Part shown: positions 45,262 through 55,342 of the stretch, piece after piece | Layout of the letters: the number at the start of each line of letters is the position of its first letter | Position numbering within the stretch: position 1 is the first letter of the stretch | Assembly: GCA_003389325.1 (NCBI GenBank) | Contig: QQVE01000048.1 | Coordinates: 231,657 to 295,656 of the forward strand | Length of the DNA: 64,000 nucleotides | Direction of reading: 5' to 3' | Source: Planctomycetota bacterium | GTDB taxonomy: Bacteria; Planctomycetota; Planctomycetia; Pirellulales; PALSA-1355 | Translations under genes and position numbers: made by a program | The notes under the pieces: model-generated | Databases searched by the model: none | Seen by the model: only the letters and a program-made list of their open reading frames with translations | Told to the model about the DNA's origin: nothing

Positions 45262-48200
45262 CTAGCGGATTGTAGCAGATCGCGTGAAATTCGCCGCGCC
45301 TTTTGTCGATACCCTCGGCCGGTTTTCCGATCCCAGCCGATCACCACTTTCCCAAGTCACCTTGTCTTCCGACTTTAGCTCGAACAGGTCTTCAGGAAGC
45401 TGTTCGGGCCAGGGGCCGGTCAACGCGGCGCCACGCACGCGCACTTGGAACTGGGTCGGGTCGCGAAACAGTCCGAACACTCGGCCCGCCTCGGGTTCCC
45501 AAGTGCGGCGGTACACCTCCTGGTTGTTGATGGCCAGCACCGCCACGTCGCCCTCCATCCGGAGCGTAAGCTGGTTCCAGTCGTTTGCCTTGAGTTTGAC
45601 GGGGTTGGGCTGCTCGGCGGTTTCGTCGACGATGCGATTTTGGTCGTCGATGCCCGTAATCAATCCGGCCGGATCGGCCGTGATCCAGTGCAGCGCCACG
45701 CCGTCGTCTTCCAGCAGCATGGCGATGCGGCCCAGGGCCGGAGCCAGCGTGAACTTGCCCGGCTCGTAATAGAACTCGAGCGCCACCTGCTCACGGTTGC
45801 ACAAAGGACGCATGTACTGGATGAGCCGTTCGCGCGGCGGCCGCTCGGCGTTGAGCAGCGCGGCGATGCCGGCGTTGGAGCGCGGCTTCTTGGGCTCGTG
45901 CTCGACGCTTTCCAGCACACCGTCGGCGAGCCACCACTCGAAGTCGGACTTGTCCGAGTTGTCCGGCTCCTTGTCGTCCGGCAGCAGGGCCAACCGCGGC
46001 AGGCGGTCGCCTTTGAATCGCCCGCTCCAGCCGACCAGCCCCGGCGACAGCATGTCGACCTGGCGTGGGATGGTGACGTCGCCCTCGATCTTGACGTTCT
46101 CGACGGTGGTGCGGCGATAGTGGTGCGCCGCCAGCGCGAAAAAGGGAAAGTCCGCCGCGGGTACCTCGAGCTTCTGATCGAAGTCGTCATTGATGCGAAG
46201 AACCAACTCGTCCCCTTTTCGCTCGAGCCGGATGTCGTTGAAGGCATCGCGGTCGATCTGGTCGGTGGTGAGGCTGCCCGAACTGCGAAAGCCGACGTCG
46301 CGTACGTAAGTGCGGCTGCTGTTCCCGAGAAACTCGAACACGCGACCGGAGAGTTCCGCCGCGCTCTCGAGAAAGCCTCCATCGCGATAGCGGAACGAAA
46401 TCGTGTAATTGCCTTGGAGCGGATAGCGGAGCATCAGCATCGAAAAGTCCGTGCCGAATTGATGCCCCCACGACTTGTCGTCGTGCTGAACCCAGAGCGT
46501 CTCGGGCACGTGGCCGCCCAGGTAACTGCCGGCTTCAACGTCGTCGGCAACGACCCAGTGCGCCAGGCGCGACTGCGTGATCTCGGGGATTTCTCCCTTG
46601 GCCCGCGCGTCGAGCTCGCGCGTCAACGAGACGAACAGGGGCTGGTTGTTGGAGATCGCCTGCACTTTCAGTCGCGTCAGCAACTCCTGGCCGAGCTTGC
46701 GATACTCCTCATCGTCCAACGACTGCTCGACGACTTCGAGATCGAGCGGCACAACGTCCTTGCCCCGTCCCATCGACGGCAGCAACCACTTGCGGCCGCC
46801 GGGGCGGTCGTGTGCCAACGCCGCCAGGTCGATCGGCTTGTCTTGCGCCAGGTCGTAGACCGCGCGGGCCAGACGCGCGTTGTCCGACTTTCGCTCCACC
46901 AGGAGCTTGAGCTGCTCCTCGATCTCGGCTTGTTTTCCCAGCGCGATCGCATCGCGCATCGTCCACTCGAGCACGCTGGCGGTGTGCGTGTCCTTGCCGT
47001 CCACCACGTGCCAGGGCAGGTCCGCCGGAGCCAGCTTGGCGAACAGCGGCGGGATGCGGTCCGTGGCGTTCATGCGGGCCAGCCCGGCAAGCCCCAGGTC
47101 GGGCAGTTTCCACACGATGTTCTTGAGTAATTCGTAGCGTTCTGCCCGCTCGAGCGCCAGTAGCGTCTGCATCGTGGCCCGTTCCGGATCGAGCAGGTAG
47201 CTGCCTTGCGACTGGAGATACTCGAGCGCCCCGGGAAGTTGGTTCTGCTTGCGAAGGAAGTCGGCGGCCAGCTTCAGCCGGCCGGCCGCGAACGCGCGGC
47301 TCACGGCCCCGGCATACAGTCCGGCTTCCTGCCGGGCCACGTAGTCGACGTTGTTGGCGCGAATGCTGTCGTAGCGCGACATGGCCGTGGCCGCGTAGCG
47401 ATCGAAACCCTCGGCGTCGCCCGCGTCCACGGCGTCGCGCATGGCCTTGCAGACGAAGAACAGCAGCCACTCGTTCGCCGACCAATTATTCTGGCGCGGC
47501 ATGGCCGCGAGAATGGCCTCGACGGCCTTTTCGCGCTCGGGGGCATCGTCGGGCAGCCGCTTCATGGCCTCGTACACGTGGCCGAACAGCAGCGTCGCTT
47601 CCGGGGTGCCGATCACCGCTTGGGGACGCTCGGCGACGGTCTCGCACACCGACCTTACTTCGTCCAGCGAGCGCGAGGGGTCTTGAGCCACGAGGGCACG
47701 CACCAGCAAGACCGCGTCGGCCGCGCTAGGAAACGACGCGCGGCTGGCGGCTGTCTCGAGCAGGTTGTCCTGGCGGTTGGCACGCTGGGCCCATTCGACC
47801 AGGGCCCCGGCGCCCGAGGTTTCCAGCTTCGGCGGCTCGGTTTCGAGTTCGATGTTGGAATAGGTGACCCGGCTCGTGTCGAGCATCGACTCGCCGTATA
47901 CAAACGCCTCGCTGGGCCGCTGGGGCGGAAACACCAGCAGTTTGAAAGCCTCGTAAGCCGCTACGGGATCGACCTCGTGTTTCTTCCAAGCGGCGTGCAG
48001 CTTCTGCAGGCGCGATGCCAGCTTCGACTGGGCCGACTCGGTCGGCGTGGGCTGGTTTCCCGGATTGCCGCTCTGAACCGGTTTCTTGCCCAGCAGTCCG
48101 CCCAGCTCCAGGTTGGCGACCGGCGGACCTTTCTGCGTGGCCCGGCGCATGGCTTCCATCGACACGTCGACGATGCCGCTCTCGGCCGCCACCACGGCCA

Positions 48201-48372
48201 GATCGATCGCCGCCACGCAACGCTCGGCGTGACTCGCGTCGGCTGGATCCGCCGGCTTGCGGGCCGTGCGGGCGACCTGGCCTGCGACCAGCGCCGGCGC
48301 CGCAACCAACATCGCGGCCAGCGCGCAGCGCGCGATCCCCTGGTATGTCCGATCTCTGCCCCTGCGCCTCAT
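45262..48372 (-). CDS. Exported DUF1581/DUF1583-like protein
   Basis: 1036 residues. A signal peptide (about 1-33, IARCALAAMLVAAPALVAG) precedes a helical, repeat-like region (about 60-600) and a C-terminal beta-rich, lectin-like part (640-1020) with RYRDGGFLESAAELSGRV, SGRFKGDRLPRLALLPDD, ALEFYYEPGKFTLAPALG and MEGDVAVLAINNQEVYRR. This matches my memory of the planctomycete-specific DUF1581 and DUF1583 families. Its ATG overlaps the stop of the giant TPR gene by one base (TGATG), which fixes the start. Probably works with it at the cell envelope. Confidence 0.7.
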   Translation of the reverse strand: MRRRGRDRTYQGIARCALAAMLVAAPALVAGQVARTARKPADPADASHAERCVAAIDLAVVAAESGIVDVSMEAMRRATQKGPPVANLELGGLLGKKPVQSGNPGNQPTPTESAQSKLASRLQKLHAAWKKHEVDPVAAYEAFKLLVFPPQRPSEAFVYGESMLDTSRVTYSNIELETEPPKLETSGAGALVEWAQRANRQDNLLETAASRASFPSAADAVLLVRALVAQDPSRSLDEVRSVCETVAERPQAVIGTPEATLLFGHVYEAMKRLPDDAPEREKAVEAILAAMPRQNNWSANEWLLFFVCKAMRDAVDAGDAEGFDRYAATAMSRYDSIRANNVDYVARQEAGLYAGAVSRAFAAGRLKLAADFLRKQNQLPGALEYLQSQGSYLLDPERATMQTLLALERAERYELLKNIVWKLPDLGLAGLARMNATDRIPPLFAKLAPADLPWHVVDGKDTHTASVLEWTMRDAIALGKQAEIEEQLKLLVERKSDNARLARAVYDLAQDKPIDLAALAHDRPGGRKWLLPSMGRGKDVVPLDLEVVEQSLDDEEYRKLGQELLTRLKVQAISNNQPLFVSLTRELDARAKGEIPEITQSRLAHWVVADDVEAGSYLGGHVPETLWVQHDDKSWGHQFGTDFSMLMLRYPLQGNYTISFRYRDGGFLESAAELSGRVFEFLGNSSRTYVRDVGFRSSGSLTTDQIDRDAFNDIRLERKGDELVLRINDDFDQKLEVPAADFPFFALAAHHYRRTTVENVKIEGDVTIPRQVDMLSPGLVGWSGRFKGDRLPRLALLPDDKEPDNSDKSDFEWWLADGVLESVEHEPKKPRSNAGIAALLNAERPPRERLIQYMRPLCNREQVALEFYYEPGKFTLAPALGRIAMLLEDDGVALHWITADPAGLITGIDDQNRIVDETAEQPNPVKLKANDWNQLTLRMEGDVAVLAINNQEVYRRTWEPEAGRVFGLFRDPTQFQVRVRGAALTGPWPEQLPEDLFELKSEDKVTWESGDRLGSENRPRVSTKGAANFTRSATIR

Positions 48373-51300
48373 CAGTCGGTCTCCTTCTCGTTGTTCGCGC
48401 TGGCTTGTTCGTCGGCGGGAGGCAGCAGCTCGTCGAGCGCTGCCCGGAACATCTGCCGGGCTCGGTCCGGCTCGTCGTCGGCGATGCGTTTGGCGATCTG
48501 GCACCGCAGGCTGCCGACCAGGGCCGTCTGTTTTTCGGCCTCGGCGGCGGCGCTGGCTCGCTCGAGCAGCTTGACCACGTCGCCGGGTGGAACCTCGGCG
48601 GGCATGCGCGCGGCGGCCATGCCGAGCAGCAGTTCGTCGTTGAGAGGTTCGGCCTGCTTTTTCTCCGGCTTGGCGTCAGTCTTCGATTCCTCCTTCGGAT
48701 CCTCCGCCGTCTCGGGCTCATCCGCGGCCGAATCCGTGCTGCCCGCCGCGTTGGCCGCGTGCGCATCGGTCCAGGCCAGAATCGCTTGGGCCGAACTCTT
48801 CGCCTGTTCTTCGTCCTTCACGGCGTCGCTGATCATCAGCCGAGTCACCAGCGACCGCAGCGAGGCTTGCGCATCGGGCGGCGGGAGATCGTCGAGCACT
48901 TTGCTCACGGCTTCGCGCATCTTCTTGTTCTCGCCGATGGCGGAGGTAAACTCCGCGAGCGGCATCGTGACCTGCGTGTCCATCAACGAATTGCGTTCGA
49001 CCTGCGGCTCGGTCAAAAAGGCGACCGCCGTGGTCGTGGCGTCGTCCACGTCTTGCGAGTCGTCGAGCGTCGCCTTGACCAGCCGCGAGATCGTGCCGGC
49101 GTCCTGCTGTTGGGTAATCTGCTCGCGCAGGCGATCGCGTCGGGTTTTCTGATAGGTGCCGCCCCATTTAACCGCGCGATCGAGCATCGTTTCGTCGGAG
49201 TACGCCTTGCGGTAGGCGAGAAAGGCCTCGGCCGGATAGTCCATTTTCAGGAACCGCTCGGCCAGGCTGCACAGCGAGCCGATGTACTGGTACTCGCCGT
49301 AGCCGGGGTTGTTGGCGTATTGCTCATTGATCTCGGCGTTCTTCAGCTCTTCGATCAGGATGCGATGCGCGTCGGCCTTGCGTCCCGATCGCTCGTAGGC
49401 GTAGGCCAGCAGCGAGGCGGCCGTGTATTCAAAGTCGCTGTTGCGTTCCGGCAGGTTGTCGCTGCCAAAACCTTCCAGCAGCTTCGCGCCCAGACCCGGG
49501 TTCTTGCTCCGATGCGTTAGCGCCGAAGCGACGCACCACACGGCCTGGCCGTCGGCGTTCTCCTTCTTTTCTTTATCCAGCAGCGGCTGCATCGTGGCTT
49601 CGACCTCGTCGAACTCTTTCTGGTCGGTGAGCACCAGCGCCAACAGCACGCGGGCAAACAACTCGTCGTCCGATTTTTTCAGCCGCTTCCGCATGGCCTG
49701 GCTGACGTCTTTTCGCAGCGCGTCGTCTGCCGCCACGATCTCGGCGATGCCGTCGACGAATCCCGAGGTCTGCCCCTGTGAGCTTCGCGATCGGACGAAT
49801 GCGGTGTTCGTCAGGTTCGAAAAGTCGGCGTCCTCGTCGGTCAGCTTTTCGGTCACCAGCTTGACGAGCTTTTCCTCCGGCTTCACGTTCAGGCTCGAGA
49901 AGGGGTACAAGGATTGCGACACCTGCGACCAGTCGAGTTCGCTCAGCGATGCATATAGCAGGCGGTTGAGCGCCTCGTTCTCGTTTGCCTGGCCCAGCTC
50001 CCGCATGATCTCGCCGAGGCGATAGCTCTGCTGGATCTTTCCCAGCCCGTTGTCGACCAGTGCGTCCGAGAAGCGTGCCCAGGCCTTGGCCTTCTCGAAC
50101 GACGTACGCATGTTGTAGTAGTTGTTGTTCAGCAGGTCGGGCGACTTGATCACGGCCTCGATGAATTTCTCGACGGCCTCATCGTGCTTTTCCAGGCGGG
50201 TCAACTGCAGCCCGGCCTGATAGAGCGACCGGGGATCGTGGGGCACCGAATCGACGGCCTTGAGCCGCAGCTCTTCGGCGTCGGAGCGACGGCCAGCGGC
50301 TTCGTAGAAGGCGCAGAGTTTGTCAGCCAGCTTCTTGCTCTTGGGCGACCGCTCGACGAGCCCCTCGTAGCGCTCGATCAGTTCGTCGAGAGCGCCGGTT
50401 TGGGCCAGCACGCGCACGGCCTGTTCGTGCTGCTGGTTTTCGGCGGTATACGAGTTTGAAGTCGCCCGGGGCGACGTGCGGCGCACCACCTGGCGGGCGA
50501 TCTCGGCGGCCTCTTCCGGATCGCCGGACGAGGCATAGCGATTCATCAATTGCACCAGGGTGTCCTGCTTGCCGCCGGCGCGGCGGCGCAGGCGGCCCAT
50601 CATCCGGTCGCCCAGCTCGCGCATGCCGAGCTGATACATCAAATCGGCCAGCTTCAACTCGGTGTCCGAATCGAGCCGCAGGGCGAATAGCTTCTGGGCG
50701 CTGGCCTTGGCTCGCTCCAGGTCGCCGCGCTGCAGCACGAGCTGCAGGATCGTCAACTCGCGGTCGACGAGCATTTGTTGATTGGTGGGCCGCAACGTTT
50801 CGATAATCGCCAGGGCGCCCGGCACGTCGCCCGACTCGTAGAGCAGCCGCGACTTCATCAGCGCCAGCGGCTGCGCATCGACCCGCGCGGCATCGATATC
50901 GGCGAGCACCTTTTGCGCCTGCTGATGATCGTCGGACCAATAGGCCATCGACGCGCCGGCCAGCCGTCGGGCCAGCTTGAGGTAGGGATCGTCGGTCGAC
51001 TCGTCGGCTCGCTCGGCGACGGCCTTCGATACTTCGGCCAATTGCTTCGGATCATCCTTGCAGGCTTCGTGCAATCCGAAAACCGCCAGAATGGCCTCGG
51101 CCCCGAACACGGGCGACACCGGCGGAAATTCGACGTTGGACCGGACGTAGCGCCCGTTTACGCTGCGGCCGAAGCTAAGCGGAGTCGACGAGCGAAACCT
51201 TCGGCGCTGGGAGGGACGCAGCGTCGTGACTTGCTCGGCCTGCCACTGCAGCACGTCATCGACGACTTGCAGGGCATCCTGCCGGCGTCCTAACTTGACG

Positions 51301-54300
51301 AGTTGTTCGACCAGGGTAGCGAGCAGGTGGCCGGTGTTTGCCCCACTCGAACCGCTTAGTGAAGTGTCCGCCAGCCCCGCGTGAAACAGCTCGAGGGCCT
51401 TGTCGATCATCTGGGACGTTGGCGGCTCCTGGTAGTTGTCGGCCAGCAACACGTTGACCGCCTGCAACGCCGCCACCGATCCTCGGCTGAAGGTGCTGGC
51501 TTGCTCGAGATACCGGTCGAGAAGTGCGGCCGCCTCTTCGACGGCGCCGCTGCGCGACAGGTCGGCTGCCAAGTACAAGTCGGTGTAGTTCGGCGTTCCC
51601 GGATTGGCCCGAGCGGCCAAGTTGCCCAGGCGCTTGAATTCCTTGATCTCGTCGGGCTCGAGCGGCGCGAGTTTCGATTGCCCGCTCCTGGCTTGAGTGC
51701 GTCGCTGGTTGACTTTGCGGGCAAGCAGTTGCGAAGCCGCATGCGGGTCCTCCTGGGCCACGAGCGCTTCGAGCAACTTCTGATAGTCGTCGTCGCTGTC
51801 GTACGAGTACGCCGCTCGCGGATTTATCCACAACACGTAGGAGAGCGCCTGCCACAGCTCGTCGACGTCTTTCGATTCGAGGGCGCTGTCGACCTTCGCC
51901 TTGACCATCCGCTGCGTATCGGCGCCCTGTTCGGCGGCCAACAGGGGCATGCAACTCGCCATCACGCGCACGTCGCCAAAGCACAGCGGCTTGGGCACCG
52001 AGCGCCGGCTGGAATAGTTGTTTTGGTTGACGCCCATCGCCTGCTGGATCAACTGGATCGCTTGCAGCGTGCGTACCGGCTGGCCCAGCGTGGCGTAGGG
52101 GTCGTACGTGCTCGTCCGGCTGCCGCGGCGCGAGCGCTTCTTGATCGCCTCGGCGACTTCTTCGGTCGGCTCGCCGGGTTCGACGTTCATCGCCAGCACG
52201 CGCTTGGCGACCTCGCGGGCGTCGTCGTCGCGATCGAGCTGCACGTAGGCCAACATCGCCGGACCGAGGATCTCCCAATTGCCGGGATCCTTGGCCATGG
52301 CCCGTTCGAGCACCTTGGCGGCGGTTTCGTATTGCTCTTTGCCCAGCAGGGTGTAGATCGACGCGGTGAGCGCCTGGGCGTGCCCGCCGCGCTGCGAGAG
52401 CTTCAGCCAAGCGGCCTCGGCCTCATCGATGTCGCCCAGTTCCAGCAGCAGGTTGGCCAGAAGGTACTCGGCCTCGGGCGTGGGAGCGGCGGCCACGATG
52501 CGTCGCTGGTAGTCGGCCGCCGACTCGAAGTCGTACTCGGCTCGCGCCAGCGCCACGAGTTGTTCCAGCAGCTTCGTATCTCGGCTGTCTTCGCGGGCCA
52601 ACTGCTCGAGCAGTTGCTTGGCTTTGCCCAGGTCGCCGGCCGCCTGGTGCGCTTCGGCCACCCAGAGGATGGCGTCGCGCGGCTTGTTCTCCTCGCGGCC
52701 GATCACATCCAGGCGGTCGATCAGGGTCTCGAACCGGTTGGAACGCAAATATAGCTCGGTGAGCGGGGCGATGACTTCCTTCTTTTCGTCGATGTTCGTG
52801 GCCTGGTCGAAAGCCCGCCAGTAGAGCTCGATGGCTTCGTCGGTTTGAAAGTCCTCGGCCAACTGGCCGGCCAGGTAGGTGAGGGCATCGCGCTCGTTCG
52901 GGTTGGCCCGCACGTTGCGGCGCAGCACGTCGAAGGCCCGTTCGCTGTTGCCGACGCGGAAGCACAAGTCGGCAAAGAAGCGATAGTGCTCGGAGTTGCC
53001 CGGCGCGGCGGCGATGAGCTCCTCGCCCGTTTCGAGTGCCGCTTCGGCGTTGCCCAGCCGCATCTCGAGCGAAGCGATCTGCGTCAGGTAATGGCTCAGG
53101 TAGCGGCGGTCGAGGGTCGCCAGCTTACGATAGGCCGCGACCGCGTCGCCGAAGTGCCCGGCCCGCTCGTGCAGCGTGGCGGCGGTCTCCCAGGTCATCA
53201 CGTCGTTGGGCGCCAGCTCGGTCGCTTTGTCCACGGCCTCGCAAGCCAGTTGAAACTTGCGGTCGGCATCGCGCAACAGCGCCAGTAGCCGCCACGCGGC
53301 CGGATCGTCGGCCGCTTCGCCCGCCACGGCGTCTTCGGTCTCGTCGATCCGGTCCTGCAGCTCGCCGCTGGCCTGGTAGTTCTTGATCCGCTCCTCGACG
53401 ATCAACTCGCGCAGCTCGGGGTCCTCGGCCAGCGGCTCGGCCCGATCGAGCTCGGCCAGGGCCTCGTCGTAGCGCTTGGCCTCGCGCAGCAACTCGGCAT
53501 GGCGGGCGCGGTGACCGAACGTAGGCTTCATCTCGCAGGCCGCGGCGATCGTTTCCAAGGCCTCTTCGTCGTAGCGGAACGTGCTGAGCACTTCGCTCAG
53601 CCGCACCAGGTTGTCGCGCGTGCGGCGGTCGCCCGAGGCCAGTTCGCGCCAGGTGGCCAGGGCTTCGTCCTTGCGCCCCAGTTGGTGCAGGAACTCGCCC
53701 AGGTATTCGCGGTACTGAGGATCGCCGGGCGCAAGCTCGATGGCCGCGCCATACTGTTCGATGGCTTGGTCGCTTGCGCCGCTGGCGCGCAGCAGGTCGG
53801 CCACGCGGGCCACGGTGACGGGGTCGTCGCCGCGCTTCTCGAGCATGCGGCGCCAGATCTGACCCGCCTCGCGGCGGCGATCTTCCTCGCTGCGCTGCGA
53901 ATCGTTGAATACCAACTCGCCCCAGCGAACGATGTAGTCGGGATTGTCCGGCTGCAGTTCGACCAGCTCGCCCATTTCCTTGGCAGCGTCGGCGAAGCGA
54001 TCGTTGGTCGCCAGCGCCTCGACCAGCGCCAGCCGCGGCTCGGCGGTCGAGGGGGCCTTGGCAATCGCATCGCGAAACCACTTTTCGGCCTCGGGCATCC
54101 GGCGCTGTGCCGCCAGCACCCGCGCGGTGCGCATCATGGCGTCGACGTCGTCGGGGTGCTCTTTGACCCAGTGGGTGTAGTAGTCGACCAGTCCGTCGAT
54201 GTCGCCGCTCGACCAGAACACCTCTTCGATGCGCCGCCGAATGTCGCGGTGCAGCCAGCTATCGGGATTCACCAGCGCCAGTTGCTCTTCGAACGCCCCG

Positions 54301-55073
54301 AGCGCCTCGTCGGTCTTGCCGAGCTGCGCGGTAAGCTGCGCGGCGCGGATGGCCAGTTCGACCTTGCGGAAGCGGTCCTTCACACTCGTGGCCAGCGCCT
54401 GGTAGCGCTCGAGCGCCGCCTCGGTGGCGCCTTCCTCGGCCAGCACGCTGGCGATTTGCTCGCGCACCTGGTTGTCGCCGGGGAACAGCTCTTCGAGCTG
54501 CTTCCACACGTCGAGGGCTTCCTGGTTGCGCCCGGTGCGCTGGTAGATCCGGCCCAGATCCTGAAAGATGGCCAGCATGTCGGCCCGCGCCGGCTTGCGC
54601 TCGATTGCCCGGCGCATGGCGTCGGCGGCCTTGTCGATTTCGCCCAACAGCACCAGCGTCTTACCCAGGTAGTAGCTGGCCAGCGGTTCCTCGGGCAGGG
54701 CTTCTTCGGCCTTCTCGAGCGCCGCGACCGCTTGGGCATCGTTGCCGCGCTGCATCTGCACCATGCCCAGCACGAGCCACAGCGTGCCTTCGTCGGTTTG
54801 CTTGGCCTCGTCCTCGAGCGACTGCGCGAATTCGTCGAGCGTTCCGCGACCCACGTGGTATCCGTACACGCGATCAAGCGCCGTTCCCAATCGCGGCCGC
54901 CGCTTGAGCAATTGCAGAAAACGCTCGACGGTGACCCGCTCGCGGGCCTCTTCGGGCGTTTCCTCTACGGCGGTTTCCCCCTTCGCGTCCTGAGCATGGG
55001 CGAAGCGAGTTGCCAAGAGCCCGGGGGCCAGCAGGGCCAGGCAGACGATCCAAGTCAGCCGGAAGCGGCGCAT
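48372..55073 (-). CDS. Giant exported TPR-repeat protein
   Basis: 2233 residues, the largest gene here. The signal peptide is RLTWIVCLALLAPGLLATRFAHA (about 5-27). Almost the whole protein is tetratricopeptide-like helical repeats, for example VLGMVQMQRGNDAQAVAALEKA, RIYQRTGRNQEALDVWKQLEELFPGD and EYLGEFLHQLGRKDEALATWRELA. The last 120 residues are acidic and Ala-rich. Such repeats mediate protein assembly, so this is probably an extracytoplasmic scaffold for the divergently transcribed MoxR/vWA proteins. AAGGAT lies 10 bases before the ATG. No frameshift was noticed over 6.7 kb. Confidence 0.8.
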   Translation of the reverse strand: MRRFRLTWIVCLALLAPGLLATRFAHAQDAKGETAVEETPEEARERVTVERFLQLLKRRPRLGTALDRVYGYHVGRGTLDEFAQSLEDEAKQTDEGTLWLVLGMVQMQRGNDAQAVAALEKAEEALPEEPLASYYLGKTLVLLGEIDKAADAMRRAIERKPARADMLAIFQDLGRIYQRTGRNQEALDVWKQLEELFPGDNQVREQIASVLAEEGATEAALERYQALATSVKDRFRKVELAIRAAQLTAQLGKTDEALGAFEEQLALVNPDSWLHRDIRRRIEEVFWSSGDIDGLVDYYTHWVKEHPDDVDAMMRTARVLAAQRRMPEAEKWFRDAIAKAPSTAEPRLALVEALATNDRFADAAKEMGELVELQPDNPDYIVRWGELVFNDSQRSEEDRRREAGQIWRRMLEKRGDDPVTVARVADLLRASGASDQAIEQYGAAIELAPGDPQYREYLGEFLHQLGRKDEALATWRELASGDRRTRDNLVRLSEVLSTFRYDEEALETIAAACEMKPTFGHRARHAELLREAKRYDEALAELDRAEPLAEDPELRELIVEERIKNYQASGELQDRIDETEDAVAGEAADDPAAWRLLALLRDADRKFQLACEAVDKATELAPNDVMTWETAATLHERAGHFGDAVAAYRKLATLDRRYLSHYLTQIASLEMRLGNAEAALETGEELIAAAPGNSEHYRFFADLCFRVGNSERAFDVLRRNVRANPNERDALTYLAGQLAEDFQTDEAIELYWRAFDQATNIDEKKEVIAPLTELYLRSNRFETLIDRLDVIGREENKPRDAILWVAEAHQAAGDLGKAKQLLEQLAREDSRDTKLLEQLVALARAEYDFESAADYQRRIVAAAPTPEAEYLLANLLLELGDIDEAEAAWLKLSQRGGHAQALTASIYTLLGKEQYETAAKVLERAMAKDPGNWEILGPAMLAYVQLDRDDDAREVAKRVLAMNVEPGEPTEEVAEAIKKRSRRGSRTSTYDPYATLGQPVRTLQAIQLIQQAMGVNQNNYSSRRSVPKPLCFGDVRVMASCMPLLAAEQGADTQRMVKAKVDSALESKDVDELWQALSYVLWINPRAAYSYDSDDDYQKLLEALVAQEDPHAASQLLARKVNQRRTQARSGQSKLAPLEPDEIKEFKRLGNLAARANPGTPNYTDLYLAADLSRSGAVEEAAALLDRYLEQASTFSRGSVAALQAVNVLLADNYQEPPTSQMIDKALELFHAGLADTSLSGSSGANTGHLLATLVEQLVKLGRRQDALQVVDDVLQWQAEQVTTLRPSQRRRFRSSTPLSFGRSVNGRYVRSNVEFPPVSPVFGAEAILAVFGLHEACKDDPKQLAEVSKAVAERADESTDDPYLKLARRLAGASMAYWSDDHQQAQKVLADIDAARVDAQPLALMKSRLLYESGDVPGALAIIETLRPTNQQMLVDRELTILQLVLQRGDLERAKASAQKLFALRLDSDTELKLADLMYQLGMRELGDRMMGRLRRRAGGKQDTLVQLMNRYASSGDPEEAAEIARQVVRRTSPRATSNSYTAENQQHEQAVRVLAQTGALDELIERYEGLVERSPKSKKLADKLCAFYEAAGRRSDAEELRLKAVDSVPHDPRSLYQAGLQLTRLEKHDEAVEKFIEAVIKSPDLLNNNYYNMRTSFEKAKAWARFSDALVDNGLGKIQQSYRLGEIMRELGQANENEALNRLLYASLSELDWSQVSQSLYPFSSLNVKPEEKLVKLVTEKLTDEDADFSNLTNTAFVRSRSSQGQTSGFVDGIAEIVAADDALRKDVSQAMRKRLKKSDDELFARVLLALVLTDQKEFDEVEATMQPLLDKEKKENADGQAVWCVASALTHRSKNPGLGAKLLEGFGSDNLPERNSDFEYTAASLLAYAYERSGRKADAHRILIEELKNAEINEQYANNPGYGEYQYIGSLCSLAERFLKMDYPAEAFLAYRKAYSDETMLDRAVKWGGTYQKTRRDRLREQITQQQDAGTISRLVKATLDDSQDVDDATTTAVAFLTEPQVERNSLMDTQVTMPLAEFTSAIGENKKMREAVSKVLDDLPPPDAQASLRSLVTRLMISDAVKDEEQAKSSAQAILAWTDAHAANAAGSTDSAADEPETAEDPKEESKTDAKPEKKQAEPLNDELLLGMAAARMPAEVPPGDVVKLLERASAAAEAEKQTALVGSLRCQIAKRIADDEPDRARQMFRAALDELLPPADEQASANNEKETD

Positions 55074-55258
55074 GATCGTAATCCTTGGGGGGAGGGGAGT
55101 GTTTTCGGTAAAGCATAGATATCAGCCGGTGCACTGGCAACGAAAATTGACATTTGCTTCGTGCGACTTTAGAACGTGGAACAGGAGGGGAGGCTTTCTC
55201 GAATGGCACCAACCAGGTGGCATTTACTTTGCACCCCCGCCCCGTACTAACGACTGCT

Positions 55259-55272
55259 TGCTTGCGCGCAAG
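55259..55272. promoter_or_regulatory. Perfect 14-bp palindrome between the TPR and moxR operons
   Basis: GCTTGCGCGCAAGC is a perfect palindrome in the 269-bp divergent spacer, 71 bp before the moxR ATG. Its place suggests an operator for a dimeric regulator controlling either operon. No regulator gene is nearby, and the base composition makes chance possible. Confidence 0.35.
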
Positions 55273-55342
55273 CGCGTTCACACAACGTTCGCGCTGTGCG
55301 GTAACAGATAACAGTTCTTACTTTCTCGCGGGGTAATCGACG

